Positions 1 through 7,711 of a stretch of DNA of 39,992 nucleotides are shown piece by piece. Each line of letters opens with the position of its first letter. Position 1 is the first letter of the stretch. Below the pieces are notes generated by a model. The model was not told the origin of the DNA, ran no database searches, and saw only the letters and a program-made list of their open reading frames with translations. The position numbers and the translations under genes were made by a program. This DNA comes from Phycisphaeraceae bacterium (GTDB lineage: Bacteria > Planctomycetota > Phycisphaerae > Phycisphaerales > Phycisphaeraceae), in the NCBI GenBank assembly GCA_020851395.1, contig JADZCW010000040.1, forward strand, positions 1 through 39,992. The letters run 5' to 3'.

Positions 1-680
1 ATGGCGTGGAAGAAGAACTCGTTGACCATGAAGTCGAGCCAGTCAGCCATGCGGCGGTCGAGCTCGTCGTAGGGACGGCGGGGCTGCCAGACCTCCATGG
101 CGTGGGCGTGGCTGACGGGCTTGTCGGAGTACTGGCGGATCAGGTGGAAGGCCAGGCCATGGGCGCGGAGCATGTTGAGCTTGGTGTTGCCCTGTTCGAA
201 GGGGACATTGGAGTTGAACTCGTTAAAGGGCAGCCAGCCGGCGACGCGGGAGGCGATGCGGGGGACGATTTTGTTAAGGAATCGCTCCCAATAACGGAGG
301 TTCACGCGCTTGTTGAAGCCGCCCAGGGCGGTGAACCAGGCGGGCTCGACGAAGTGGTAGAAACAGACCCAGGGCTGGATGCCCTTGGCGAGCAGGCGGT
401 CGATCAGGTCGTCGTAGTGGTCGATGGCGGACTCATCGAAGCGGCCCTCCTCGGGCTCGACGCGGACCCAGTTGATGGAGAAGCGATAGACCTGGTGGCC
501 GAGCTGAGCGATCAGGTCGACGTCCTGCTTGTACATCTCCCAGTGATTGGAGCCCAGGCCGCAGGCGTCGAGGCCATTGGGGCCTGGGGGGTGGCCCTCA
601 ACTTGATAAGCGCTGGTGGCGGAGCCCCACACGAACCCCTTGGGGAACTCCATGGCGGGGAGGCTGAAGATGTCGTACAT
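1..680 (-). CDS. Glycoside hydrolase family 1 protein (beta-glucosidase-like), 3' end cut by window
   Basis: The protein is 226 visible residues and runs off the left edge. It begins MYDIFSLPAMEFPKGFVWGS and continues ATSAYQVEG, which is the N-terminal GH1 signature (FxWGxATSAYQxEG). A conserved YHF (108-110) stands where most GH1 enzymes have HWD. N153-E154 in LPFNEFNS matches the acid/base motif, although the usual TxNEP has become FNEFN, so this is a divergent member. The family hydrolyses beta-glycosides by a retaining mechanism; the nucleophile lies beyond the window. I chose ATG 680 because AGGAAG sits at the right distance; an in-frame ATG at 740 lacks one. It is downstream of the corrinoid-activator gene on the same strand, so it may supply an aglycone or sugar to the methyl-transfer pathway; that role is inference. 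Confidence 0.85.
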   Translation of the reverse strand, partial: MYDIFSLPAMEFPKGFVWGSATSAYQVEGHPPGPNGLDACGLGSNHWEMYKQDVDLIAQLGHQVYRFSINWVRVEPEEGRFDESAIDHYDDLIDRLLAKGIQPWVCFYHFVEPAWFTALGGFNKRVNLRYWERFLNKIVPRIASRVAGWLPFNEFNSNVPFEQGNTKLNMLRAHGLAFHLIRQYSDKPVSHAHAMEVWQPRRPYDELDRRMADWLDFMVNEFFFHA

Positions 681-702
681 GTCTTGCGCTTCCTGATCGC
701 TG

Positions 703-715
703 CCCCCGGAAGTTT
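703..715 (-). repeat. Junction element copy 1 (CTTCCGGGGG sense toward GH1)
   Basis: CCCCCGGAAGTTT is followed by a second CCGG (bases 719-722 region). It lies between the activator stop and the GH1 start. On the coding strand it reads AAACTTCCGGGGG, 22 bases before the GH1 ATG. See the finding on the nine-copy element. Confidence 0.6.
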
Positions 716-736
716 GAACCGGTGGCCTATGGTCGA

Positions 737-2431
737 TCATGGTAGCGAAAGCTGGTCGATGTATCGGTCCTCGAAGCCGGGATCGAGGTTGAGCTCGATG
801 ACCTGCATGCTCCGGCCGAGGCGGGCGAGCTCGGGGAGGAGGCCGCGGTCGACCAGGGCCATGTAGGCGCCGCCGAGGGAGGAGTTGCCGACGAGCTTGA
901 TCTGGTGAGGCGTAAAGCCGGGGAGGAGGCCGCAGGCGATGGCATGGACGATATCCATGTGCATTCCGAAACCGCCGGCGAGGTAAAGGGTCTTGACGTC
1001 GCTCGGTTGCAGGCCGACACGGTCGAGGAGAGTCAGGATGCCCGCGGCGATGGCGGCCTTGGCCTGGAGCAGGCGGGCGATGTCGGTCTCGGAGATCAGG
1101 ATGTCGCGGCGGCCCTGGCCCTGGGCGATGCGGTAGGCGCGGCCGTGGTCGGCGTCCTGGATGATGCTCGAGGTCAGGGGGATGGGCGGGGGATCGTTGA
1201 ACCGGCCGGCGGGGGTGAGAAGGTTGACGCGGCGGGCCTGGGCGAGGAAGTCTACGTAGCCCGAGCCGCAGATGCCCAGGGCGCTGCCGGGACGGGCGCC
1301 GGGACGCTCCGCGCCGATGACTTCCATGATGGGGGCGAGGCTGCCGTCCTCGAAGCGATAGTGACTGACCGCCCCGTCGCCGGCGCGGATGCCCGAGGAG
1401 AGGCCGGCGCCCTCGAAGGCGGGGCCGGCGGCGGTGGCGCAGCACCAGATCTGGTCGCCTTGCTTGAGGAGGATCTCACCGTTGGTGCCGACGTCGACGA
1501 GGAGGCTCGGGCCGTCGTCGTAGGACAGGCCGCTGACGATTGCGCCGGCGCAGAGGTCGGCGCCGACGTAGGCCGAGGCCCCGGGAAGGAGATGAACCTC
1601 GCCGACGTTGTCCAGGCCGAGCGATGCGCCCGTGTGCACGCGATGGTCGAGGAACTTGGGGGTAAACGGCACCATGCCCATGGGGCTGGGATCCTCGCCG
1701 ACGAGCAGGTGGAGCATCGTCGTGTTGGCGGCGACGGTCATGCCGGCGACGGCGGGAGTTGCTGAGCCGTTGGCGTCGACGCCGGCCTGCTGGAGGGCTT
1801 GGCGCAGCAGCGGGGCGAGGGTGTTCTCGACGACCTCTTTCTGGAGCTGGCGGATCATCGCGGGATCGGTCATGCAGAGGTTGATGCGGGTCAGCACGTC
1901 GTCGCCGAGGTGCATCTGCCGGTTGAAGCCGGCGGCGCGGGCGACGACCTCGCCGGTGATCAGGTCCACGAGCATGACCACGACGGTGGTCGTGCCGATG
2001 TCCACGGCGGCGCCGAGCATTGACGTGGTCGTTCGGATCAACGGGTCCTTCGCGCCACTGACCTGGAGGGAGAAATCACTGACGACCTGGGGCTCGTAGG
2101 CGAGCATCGAGCGCAGGGGCAGGTGCAGGCGGAGCGTGTCACACGTGCCGGCGCGATAGTCGCACCCCCGGAAGGGTGTGGGGTCGCCAGTCGCGTCGGC
2201 AGAGCGGTTAAGTGTGCTGCCGTCGCGGATCGAAACGAGCGAGCCCTCGACGAGGTCGATGACGCAGCCCTGGCAGATGCCTCGCTGGCCGCAGCGGGTG
2301 TTCAGCGGCCAGTCCTGGCGGCGGAGGATGTCGGCCAGGGAACGATCGCGCTCCTTGGCGTCGATCCGGACGTGCGACCAGGGCTGCGGCTCGCCGGGGG
2401 CCTGCACCCACAGATCCAGGGGTTGCGACAT
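737..2431 (-). CDS. Corrinoid-protein reductive activator (RACo/RamA-like [2Fe-2S] ASKHA ATPase, DUF4445)
   Basis: In this family, ATP hydrolysis drives one-electron reduction of inactive Co(II) to Co(I) on corrinoid methyl carriers. From the upstream GTG at 2437, the N-terminal ferredoxin-like domain has C49, C55, C58 and C92, a plant-type [2Fe-2S] pattern. The ASKHA domain follows with AAVDIGTTTVVVMLVD (phosphate 1), LLVDVGTNGEILL (phosphate 2) and LAGGFGMHMD near the C-terminus. I place the start at ATG 2431 because AAAGGAAG lies six bases upstream; GTG 2437 abuts that site. It ends 56 bases before GH1 and follows the DUF1638 gene by 11 bases, so the three look co-transcribed. It faces the corrinoid-protein gene (3528), its probable substrate. 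Confidence 0.92.
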   Translation of the reverse strand: MSQPLDLWVQAPGEPQPWSHVRIDAKERDRSLADILRRQDWPLNTRCGQRGICQGCVIDLVEGSLVSIRDGSTLNRSADATGDPTPFRGCDYRAGTCDTLRLHLPLRSMLAYEPQVVSDFSLQVSGAKDPLIRTTTSMLGAAVDIGTTTVVVMLVDLITGEVVARAAGFNRQMHLGDDVLTRINLCMTDPAMIRQLQKEVVENTLAPLLRQALQQAGVDANGSATPAVAGMTVAANTTMLHLLVGEDPSPMGMVPFTPKFLDHRVHTGASLGLDNVGEVHLLPGASAYVGADLCAGAIVSGLSYDDGPSLLVDVGTNGEILLKQGDQIWCCATAAGPAFEGAGLSSGIRAGDGAVSHYRFEDGSLAPIMEVIGAERPGARPGSALGICGSGYVDFLAQARRVNLLTPAGRFNDPPPIPLTSSIIQDADHGRAYRIAQGQGRRDILISETDIARLLQAKAAIAAGILTLLDRVGLQPSDVKTLYLAGGFGMHMDIVHAIACGLLPGFTPHQIKLVGNSSLGGAYMALVDRGLLPELARLGRSMQVIELNLDPGFEDRYIDQLSLP

Positions 2432-2442
2432 CGACACTTCCT

Positions 2443-3225
2443 TTAACGAATCGGTTCACCGCGGAGGGTCACGGCGCGCACGACGCCGGCGTCGGGGGCG
2501 GCCTCGCACGCCTGCCCGGGCTCGAGGACGAGGAATCGCTCGGCGTCCCAGCGGCCCATCAAGAGGTCGATCAGCAGTCGCGGGTCGCCCTTCTGGGCGT
2601 CGAAGGACCAGTTCAGCCACTTGGCGCAGTCGCGGGTGTACTGCACGTCTTTCTCGTCCACGCCCACGCCGAGGTCGACCCAGACGGCGCGGTCGTACTT
2701 GGTCATCCACTGCTGCTCCATCTGGACGAGGTACTCGGCGTTGTCCCGGCCGTAGAGCTGGACGTACTTCTCGAGCAGGCCCTGGTAGCGCAGCGGACCC
2801 GGCGGGGTGTGGTGCTTGTTCCACCCGGGGGAGTACCAGTACGTGCCGGGGTATTGAGACACGTAGTCGGCGTAGCGCTGGTGGTCGCCCAACAGCAGGG
2901 TGATGCAGTCATGGGCGCGGGCCATGACGAGCTGGCAGCGCTTGGCGGCCACCCCCTCCACCCCCCTGCTGCACAGGCCGTAACCCAGGACGATGGCCTG
3001 GGCGTCGGTCGTCTGCTCGACCCGATCGACCGCGGTCTGGAGATCGATGCGGAGTTTGGGCGGCTCGTTGTGCAGGCCCTGGGGCATGACCTCGAGATGG
3101 ACAATATGACCCATCTGTTGCGTGAAATGACGGATCTCATTCTCCATCACGGCGCAGGTGATCACGGCGATCCGCGGGGGCGGAGTCGTGGGAACGGTCT
3201 GCTGAGCGTTGGCGTGGTCGGGCAC
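2443..3225 (-). CDS. DUF1638 family protein linked to corrinoid methyltransfer
   Basis: The protein is 260 residues and cytosolic. It opens with RIAVITCAVMENEI and carries LGYGLCSRGVEG (about 79-90) and ARAHDCITLLLGD (about 102-114), the conserved blocks of DUF1638. A later YWYSPGW and several conserved Asp/Cys residues could form an active site. Members of this family are known mainly from methylamine and other corrinoid methyltransferase loci of archaea and anaerobic bacteria; their reaction is not established as far as I know. The start is a GTG at 3225 with only a weak GGA upstream, so the first roughly 17 residues are uncertain. It is the first gene of the minus-strand set and is divergent from the corrinoid protein. 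Confidence 0.82.
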   Translation of the reverse strand: MPDHANAQQTVPTTPPPRIAVITCAVMENEIRHFTQQMGHIVHLEVMPQGLHNEPPKLRIDLQTAVDRVEQTTDAQAIVLGYGLCSRGVEGVAAKRCQLVMARAHDCITLLLGDHQRYADYVSQYPGTYWYSPGWNKHHTPPGPLRYQGLLEKYVQLYGRDNAEYLVQMEQQWMTKYDRAVWVDLGVGVDEKDVQYTRDCAKWLNWSFDAQKGDPRLLIDLLMGRWDAERFLVLEPGQACEAAPDAGVVRAVTLRGEPIR

Positions 3226-3460
3226 GTCGGAATTCCGTGAAATACCCTGTCAAATCAGCCTTTTTGGGCCTCGTATCCACCGGCGCATCGCACGCCGGCC
3301 CTCTCTTTCGTACCCTCAACCGACGCTCCGCTCAAGCCGCGAGGAGCGTCCAGCTCTTTCCCCGCGAGGGCGGCGTGGTGGATCACCATGTTGTCCGACC
3401 TGGCCTTCGTTTCGAACATTCGTAGAGAGGTCCCCCCTTGAACCATCGGCACTCAATGAT

Positions 3461-3503
3461 ACGCTCTGTTTTTAAACAAAGCGTCAAACGATCCTTTGAC
3501 GCT
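3461..3503 (+). promoter_or_regulatory. Overlapping inverted repeats upstream of the corrinoid-protein gene
   Basis: AGCGTCAAA (3480-3488) and TTTGACGCT (3495-3503) form a perfect 9-bp inverted repeat around CGATCC. The same AGCGT also pairs with ACGCT at 3461-3465 in a second imperfect repeat, ACGCTCTGTTT (3461-3471) with AAACAAAGCGT (3474-3484). The two pairings exclude each other. They end 24 bases before the ATG at 3528. This could be a repressor operator or a pair of alternative RNA hairpins. The rest of the divergent spacer (3226-3460) shows no gene or clear promoter to me. Confidence 0.55.
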
Positions 3504-3527
3504 GTTCCTTCACAGGAGTTCGTCACC

Positions 3528-4157
3528 ATGGCTGATCTGAACGCCCTCAAGGAAGCTGTCATCAAGGGCGATCGCGCCGGCGCCACCAAGCTGACCAAGG
3601 AACTGCTCGCCGCCGGCACGCCGCCCAAGGCGGTGCTCGACGAGGGACTCGTGGCGGGGATGGCGGTGGTCGGGGCGCGGTTCAAGAAGAACGAGGTCTT
3701 CGTGCCCGAGGTGCTGATCGCGGCGCGGGCGATGAAGGAGGCGATGACCATCCTTGAGCCGGTGCTGGTCAAGGCCGGCATCAAGCCCGCGCACACGGCC
3801 ATCATCGGCACCGTGCAGGGCGACCTGCACGACATCGGGAAGAACCTGGTGGCCATGATGTGGAAGGGCGCGAACTTCGGCGTGGTCGACCTGGGCACGA
3901 ACGTCTCGCCGCAGCGGTTCGTCGACGCGGCGCAGGAGCACAAGGCGTCGATCGTGGGGCTGTCCTCGCTGCTGACGACGACCATGCCGGCGATGAAGCA
4001 GGCGGTCGTCGCCCTGCGGGCGGCCAACGTGACGTCCAAGATCCTCATCGGCGGCGCGCCGGTGACGCAGGCGTTCGCCCAGGAGATCGGGGCTGACGGC
4101 TACGCCCCGGACGCGGCGAGCGCCGTGGACGTGGCGAAGAAACTCGTCACCACCTAA
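3528..4157 (+). CDS. Corrinoid (B12-binding) methyl carrier protein, MtaC/MtbC-like
   Basis: The protein is 209 residues, the usual size of stand-alone corrinoid carriers. An N-terminal helical cap (about 1-85, B12-binding_2 type) is followed by a Rossmann-like cobalamin domain. G98-D99-L100-H101-D102-I103-G104 is the DxHxxG motif whose histidine is the lower cobalt ligand; GLSSLLTTTM (about 144-153) and ILIGGAPV (172-179) are the matching downstream blocks. It shuttles methyl groups between a substrate methyltransferase and a second methyltransferase. ATG 3528 is preceded by CACAGGAG; a longer open frame upstream would run through the inverted repeats and is unlikely. It heads the plus-strand methyltransferase set. 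Confidence 0.95.
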   Translation: MADLNALKEAVIKGDRAGATKLTKELLAAGTPPKAVLDEGLVAGMAVVGARFKKNEVFVPEVLIAARAMKEAMTILEPVLVKAGIKPAHTAIIGTVQGDLHDIGKNLVAMMWKGANFGVVDLGTNVSPQRFVDAAQEHKASIVGLSSLLTTTMPAMKQAVVALRAANVTSKILIGGAPVTQAFAQEIGADGYAPDAASAVDVAKKLVTT

Positions 4158-4166
4158 CCCCCCCCA

Positions 4167-4179
4167 CCCCCGGAAGTTT
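4167..4179 (+). repeat. Junction element copy 2 (after corrinoid-protein stop)
   Basis: CCCCCGGAAGTTT begins nine bases after the TAA. Here it extends into a perfect hairpin, CCGGAA-GTTTA-TTCCGG (4170-4186). Confidence 0.6.
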
Positions 4180-4216
4180 ATTCCGGTTGTTCAAATGTAA
4201 CGCTTGTTTGCCGTGA

Positions 4217-4238
4217 CCTGAGCACCGCATCGCTCAGG
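4217..4238 (+). promoter_or_regulatory. Intercistronic hairpin before the MtaA-like gene
   Basis: CCTGAGC (4217-4223) and GCTCAGG (4232-4238) pair perfectly around an 8-base loop, directly upstream of the GGAG ribosome-binding site at 4241. No T-run follows, so it is not a classical terminator. It may tune translation of the methyltransferase relative to the carrier protein. Confidence 0.4.
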
Positions 4239-4255
4239 CTGGAGATCCTTCGCGC

Positions 4256-5314
4256 ATGGACAGGCAGTATTATCTCGACCTAGCCGCCCAGGGACTCCGC
4301 ATGCCCATCGGCACGGACCTGGTGCTGCATGAGCGGGCGGATGCCCAACAGACTGTCGTCGATGGGCGCAGGCTCGGACAGGTCGTCGTCGAGTCGGCGA
4401 GGCGGTACCGGACGCCGCTGGCGATGCCGCTGATGGACCTGGCGATCGAGAAGGCGTGGCTGCTGAGCATCCTGGGGGTGCCGGCCGAGCAGCATGAGAC
4501 GTATCAGTTTGCCACGCCGCCCGAGATCGACATGCGGAAACTTGACGCGGCGCTGGCGTCGACCGGAACGCCTCGGCTGACGGCCACGGTGGAGGCGGTG
4601 CGGCTGGTGGCGCGTGAGACGGAGCTGCTGCCGGTGGGGATGAGCATCGGGCCGTTCTCGCTGACGACGAAGATGATGCTGGACCCGATCACGCCGGTGT
4701 TCCTGGCGGGGTCGGGATTGACGGCTGCGGATGAGCCGGAGGTGGCGCTGTTCACGACGCAGCTGGCGATCAGTGAAAAAGTAATCCACGCGTCGCTGCG
4801 CCGGCAGATCGAGGCGGGGGCAAGGATGATCGTCGTCTGCGAGCCGGCGGCGAATACCACTTTTATTTCCCCGAACCAGATGGCGGACGGGTCGGATGTG
4901 TTCGAGCGGTTCATCATCGAGCCCAATCGGCGGCTGCGGAAGCTGCTGAACGAGCACGGCGTCGACCTGTTCCTGCACGACTGCGGGGAGCTGACGGATG
5001 AGATGCTGCGGCGGTTAGTTATGCTCGATCCGGCGGTCCTGAGCCTGGGGGCGAGCAGGACGCTCTGGCTCGACGCGGCGATCGTGCCCAAGACAACGGT
5101 GCTGTACGGGAACCTGCCGACCAAGCGGTTCTATTCCGATGAGCTGACGCCGGTGGGGCTGATCGAGAAGATGACGCGCGAGCTGATCGGGCGGATGCGC
5201 GAGGTCAGGCACCCGTTCATCCTCGGGTCAGAGTGCGACGTGCTCTCGGTGACGGGGGCTCACGACGCGATCAGCCGGAAGGTCCGGGCGATGCTGGACT
5301 GCCCGGCGTCCTGA
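4256..5314 (+). CDS. MtaA/CmuA-type corrinoid methyltransferase (UroD fold) with Zn-thiol motif
   Basis: The protein is 352 residues with a UroD-like TIM barrel. H241-D-C243 in LFLHDCGEL and C327 in ILGSECDV give the HxC...C spacing by which MtaA/MtbA enzymes bind zinc and activate a thiol acceptor. VGMSIGPFSLTTKMMLDP (127-144) matches the family core. It is the only one of the four UroD-like proteins here that keeps the cysteines. It probably moves methyl between the adjacent corrinoid protein and an acceptor; coenzyme M is not expected in a bacterium of this kind, so the acceptor is unknown. The start is ATG 4256 after GGAG. Confidence 0.88.
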   Translation: MDRQYYLDLAAQGLRMPIGTDLVLHERADAQQTVVDGRRLGQVVVESARRYRTPLAMPLMDLAIEKAWLLSILGVPAEQHETYQFATPPEIDMRKLDAALASTGTPRLTATVEAVRLVARETELLPVGMSIGPFSLTTKMMLDPITPVFLAGSGLTAADEPEVALFTTQLAISEKVIHASLRRQIEAGARMIVVCEPAANTTFISPNQMADGSDVFERFIIEPNRRLRKLLNEHGVDLFLHDCGELTDEMLRRLVMLDPAVLSLGASRTLWLDAAIVPKTTVLYGNLPTKRFYSDELTPVGLIEKMTRELIGRMREVRHPFILGSECDVLSVTGAHDAISRKVRAMLDCPAS

Positions 5315-5420
5315 ATAACGCGGCGTCGCTCACAAAACGGTGACGAGGTAACATCAGTCTGACTCTTCATGAAACATCTACACGTGCTTCCCCCTTTGAA
5401 GGGCATAAGGAGCATTCGTC

Positions 5421-6452
5421 ATGGCTCGATTCTCGAAAGCACAGGACATCAAGGTCGGCGTCATCGGGTACGGCGGCGCGTTCAACATGGGCAAGGCGCA
5501 CCTGGAGGAGATGAAGCGGGCGGGGATGACGCCCGTGGCAGTGGCGGAGATCGACGAGAAACGGCTGGAGGTCGCCCGTCAGGACTTCGCGGGGATCGAG
5601 ACGTACAACTCGGCGGCGAAGATGCTCAAGGAGTCGGACGTCCACCTGCTGGCGATCATCACGCCGCACAACACGCACGCGGCGTTGTCGCTGCAGTGCC
5701 TGCGGGCGGGGCGGCACGTGGTGTGCGAGAAGCCGTTCGCCATCACGACGGCGGAGTGCGACAGGATGATCGCCGAGGCCAAGAAGCGCAAGCTCGTGGT
5801 CTCGACGTATCACAACCGCCACTGGGACGGGTGCATCCTGCACGCCCTGGACCGAATCAAGAAGGGTGCGATCGGGCAGGTGGTCCGGATCGAGGCCCAC
5901 ATGGGCGGGCACGGCAAGCCCGGGGACTGGTGGCGGTCGAGCAAGTCCATCTCGGGGGGGATCCTCTACGACTGGGGGGTGCACCTGCTCGAGTACTCGT
6001 TGCAGATCATCACCTCGCCGATCGTGGAGGTCAGCGGATTCGCCAAGACCGGGCACTGGGCGCCGCAGAGCAAGTGGAAGCAGGACGCCAACGAGGACGA
6101 GGCGTTCGCCGTGGTGCGGTTCAAGTCGGGGCAGTGGCTGACGCTGTGCATCACGAGCATCGACGGCAACGCCAAGCGTGGGCAGATGGAGATCACCGGG
6201 ACGCAGGGGACGTACATCCTGGACTACCGCACCTGGGAGATCATCCGCCACGAGGGCGGCGAGAAGGTCGTCACGTCGGGGAAGAATCCGGATTCGCAGG
6301 GCTACCGTCTCTACCAGAACGTGGCGGACCATCTGATCAAGGGAACGCCCTTGGTCATCACCGGCGAGTGGGCGCGGCGGCCGATCCATATTCTGGACCT
6401 GGCGAATCAGAGCGTGCTCAAGGGCAAGACGCTCAGGGCCCGTTATGCGTAG
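5421..6452 (+). CDS. Gfo/Idh/MocA family NAD(P)-dependent oxidoreductase
   Basis: The protein is 343 residues. The N-terminal Rossmann fold begins KVGVIGYGGAFNMG (11-24), a GxGxxx dinucleotide motif. E103-K104-P105 in VVCEKPFAITTAE holds the family's conserved lysine. The C-terminal half is the alpha/beta dimerisation domain with GILYDWGVHLLEY, matching the usual GG...D.G.H motif. These enzymes oxidise or reduce sugars and related polyols. ATG 5421 has AAGGAG upstream. Its place among corrinoid methyltransferases, with a glycosidase nearby, suggests that the methylated substrate, or the demethylated product, is a sugar or glycoside; this is inference. No separate promoter is evident in the 106-base gap before it. 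Confidence 0.88.
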   Translation: MARFSKAQDIKVGVIGYGGAFNMGKAHLEEMKRAGMTPVAVAEIDEKRLEVARQDFAGIETYNSAAKMLKESDVHLLAIITPHNTHAALSLQCLRAGRHVVCEKPFAITTAECDRMIAEAKKRKLVVSTYHNRHWDGCILHALDRIKKGAIGQVVRIEAHMGGHGKPGDWWRSSKSISGGILYDWGVHLLEYSLQIITSPIVEVSGFAKTGHWAPQSKWKQDANEDEAFAVVRFKSGQWLTLCITSIDGNAKRGQMEITGTQGTYILDYRTWEIIRHEGGEKVVTSGKNPDSQGYRLYQNVADHLIKGTPLVITGEWARRPIHILDLANQSVLKGKTLRARYA

Positions 6453-6470
6453 CAGGCGCCGACGCCTGCT
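6451..6470 (+). promoter_or_regulatory. Hairpin overlapping the oxidoreductase stop codon
   Basis: AGCAGGCG (6451-6458) and CGCCTGCT (6463-6470) form a perfect 8-bp stem with loop CCGA. It overlaps the TAG stop and ends nine bases before the next ATG (6480), which lacks a recognisable Shine-Dalgarno sequence. It may be an intercistronic control or mRNA-stability element. Confidence 0.4.
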
Positions 6471-6479
6471 CTTGTTCCC

Positions 6480-7565
6480 ATGCCTGCCGAACTGACCAGC
6501 CGTGATCGTGTCAACAGGATGATGGAGCACCGCGATCACGATCGGGTGCCCCGGCAGGACGGTTACTGGCCGGAGACGATCGCACGTTGGGAAGGCGAGG
6601 GGCTGCGCGGCGGCGAGCAGACGGTTCGCACGATGCTGCGACGTGATTTCGCCGGGCTGTGCTGGAGCTGGCCCCGGCCGTTCCCCGGACGCAGCGAGCT
6701 GCTGGAGGAGGATGAGCAGACACGGGTGATCATCGACGGCTTCGGACAGAAGACCCGCGAATGGAAGAGCCGCTCCGGCACGCCCGAGCACCTGGGCTGG
6801 GAGTGCGACAGCCCCCGGAAGTGGAGAGAGGTGTTTCGTCCGGCTCTGCTCGGGACGGGGCTGCATGTGAGTGTCGAGGAGTCGCGGAAGGGCTTCGCCG
6901 AGGCGCGCAGGCGCGGGGCCTGGTGCCACTTCAGCGGGGTGGAGGGGTTCGAGGCCACACGCAAGATGCTCGGCGATGAGATGTCGCTGATGGCCATGGC
7001 GGAGGACCCGCAGTGGATCCGCGACGTGTCGGCTGTGCACACCGACGTGCTGCTGCGCGATTTCAATGCGCTGTGGGACGCGGGGGTGCATCCCGACGGG
7101 GTGTGGATCTACGGGGACATGGCATTCAACCACGCGACGGTCTGCTCACCAGCGATGTACCGCGATCTGATCTGGCCCGACCACAAGCGCCTGGCTGATT
7201 GGGCGCACCAGCATGGGTGCAAGTTCATCTACCACACCGATGGACGGATCCACGCGGTGCTGGACCTTTACGTCGAGGCGGGGTTCGACTGCCTCCAGCC
7301 CCTCGAGGCCAAGGCGGGGATGGACGTCCGGGAGCTGTGCCCGGCGTACGGTGACCGGCTGGCGATGTTCGGGAACATCGACATGACCGTGGCCGGGACG
7401 AACGACCGCGAGAAGGTCGAGCACGAGGTGCGCAGCAAGCTCGCGGCAGGGATGGCAACGAAGGCGTATGCGTATCACTCGGATCACTCGGTGCCCCCGA
7501 CGGTGAGTTGGGAAACGTATCAATGGATCGTTGAGTTGCTGGACAGGTATGGGAATTATGCTTGA
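6480..7565 (+). CDS. UroD-fold methyltransferase-like protein (HTDG variant)
   Basis: The protein is 361 residues. It starts PAELTSRDRVNRMMEHRDHDRVP, the typical entry of the COG0407/UroD superfamily (RE/DR..ALxxxxxDRVP). The barrel has DGVWIYGDMAFN (206-217), H252-T-D254-G255 where MtaA has HxCG, NIDM (299-302), and a terminal HSDHSVPP (333-340) also seen in related proteins. The cysteine zinc site is absent, so I infer that it is a substrate-side methyltransferase or another activity rather than a thiol-activating MT2. It follows the oxidoreductase by 27 bases. No clear ribosome-binding site is visible; translation may depend on coupling. Confidence 0.82.
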   Translation: MPAELTSRDRVNRMMEHRDHDRVPRQDGYWPETIARWEGEGLRGGEQTVRTMLRRDFAGLCWSWPRPFPGRSELLEEDEQTRVIIDGFGQKTREWKSRSGTPEHLGWECDSPRKWREVFRPALLGTGLHVSVEESRKGFAEARRRGAWCHFSGVEGFEATRKMLGDEMSLMAMAEDPQWIRDVSAVHTDVLLRDFNALWDAGVHPDGVWIYGDMAFNHATVCSPAMYRDLIWPDHKRLADWAHQHGCKFIYHTDGRIHAVLDLYVEAGFDCLQPLEAKAGMDVRELCPAYGDRLAMFGNIDMTVAGTNDREKVEHEVRSKLAAGMATKAYAYHSDHSVPPTVSWETYQWIVELLDRYGNYA

Positions 7566-7642
7566 GGCGGCTGATCGCTGCTCGGAATTGATGACCGGCA
7601 TTTGACGGGCTGTCCTAGATCCGCGGAAATTCAGGAAAATGT

Positions 7643-7669
7643 GCCGGCCGGGTTAATCCTCGGGCCGGC
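7643..7669 (+). promoter_or_regulatory. Inverted repeat upstream of the sigma-PheS fusion gene
   Basis: GCCGGCC (7643-7649) and GGCCGGC (7663-7669) pair perfectly across 13 bases that include the AT-rich GGTTAATCC. It ends 42 bases before the chosen GTG start. It could be an operator for autoregulation or a leader hairpin. I see no convincing sigma-70 promoter in the 146-base gap. Confidence 0.4.
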
Positions 7670-7711
7670 GATGTGCATCCTTTCTGTGGAAGGCCTTCCA
7701 AGAGGTGCGAT

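Noticed and set aside
2164-2173. CCCCCGGAAG inside the activator gene, and a similar GCCCCCGGAAG at 6811 in a UroD-like gene
   Set aside because: Both are within coding sequence that conforms to the protein family and lack the TTT and flanking CCGG, so they are probably chance.
3438-3527. An N-terminal extension of the corrinoid protein by 30 residues
   Set aside because: It would encode the inverted repeats as protein; ATG 3528 has a good ribosome-binding site and matches the family start.
5367-7133. A 588-codon minus-strand frame opposite the oxidoreductase and UroD-like genes
   Set aside because: It is an antisense shadow of two well-supported genes, with Arg/Pro/His-rich low-information sequence.
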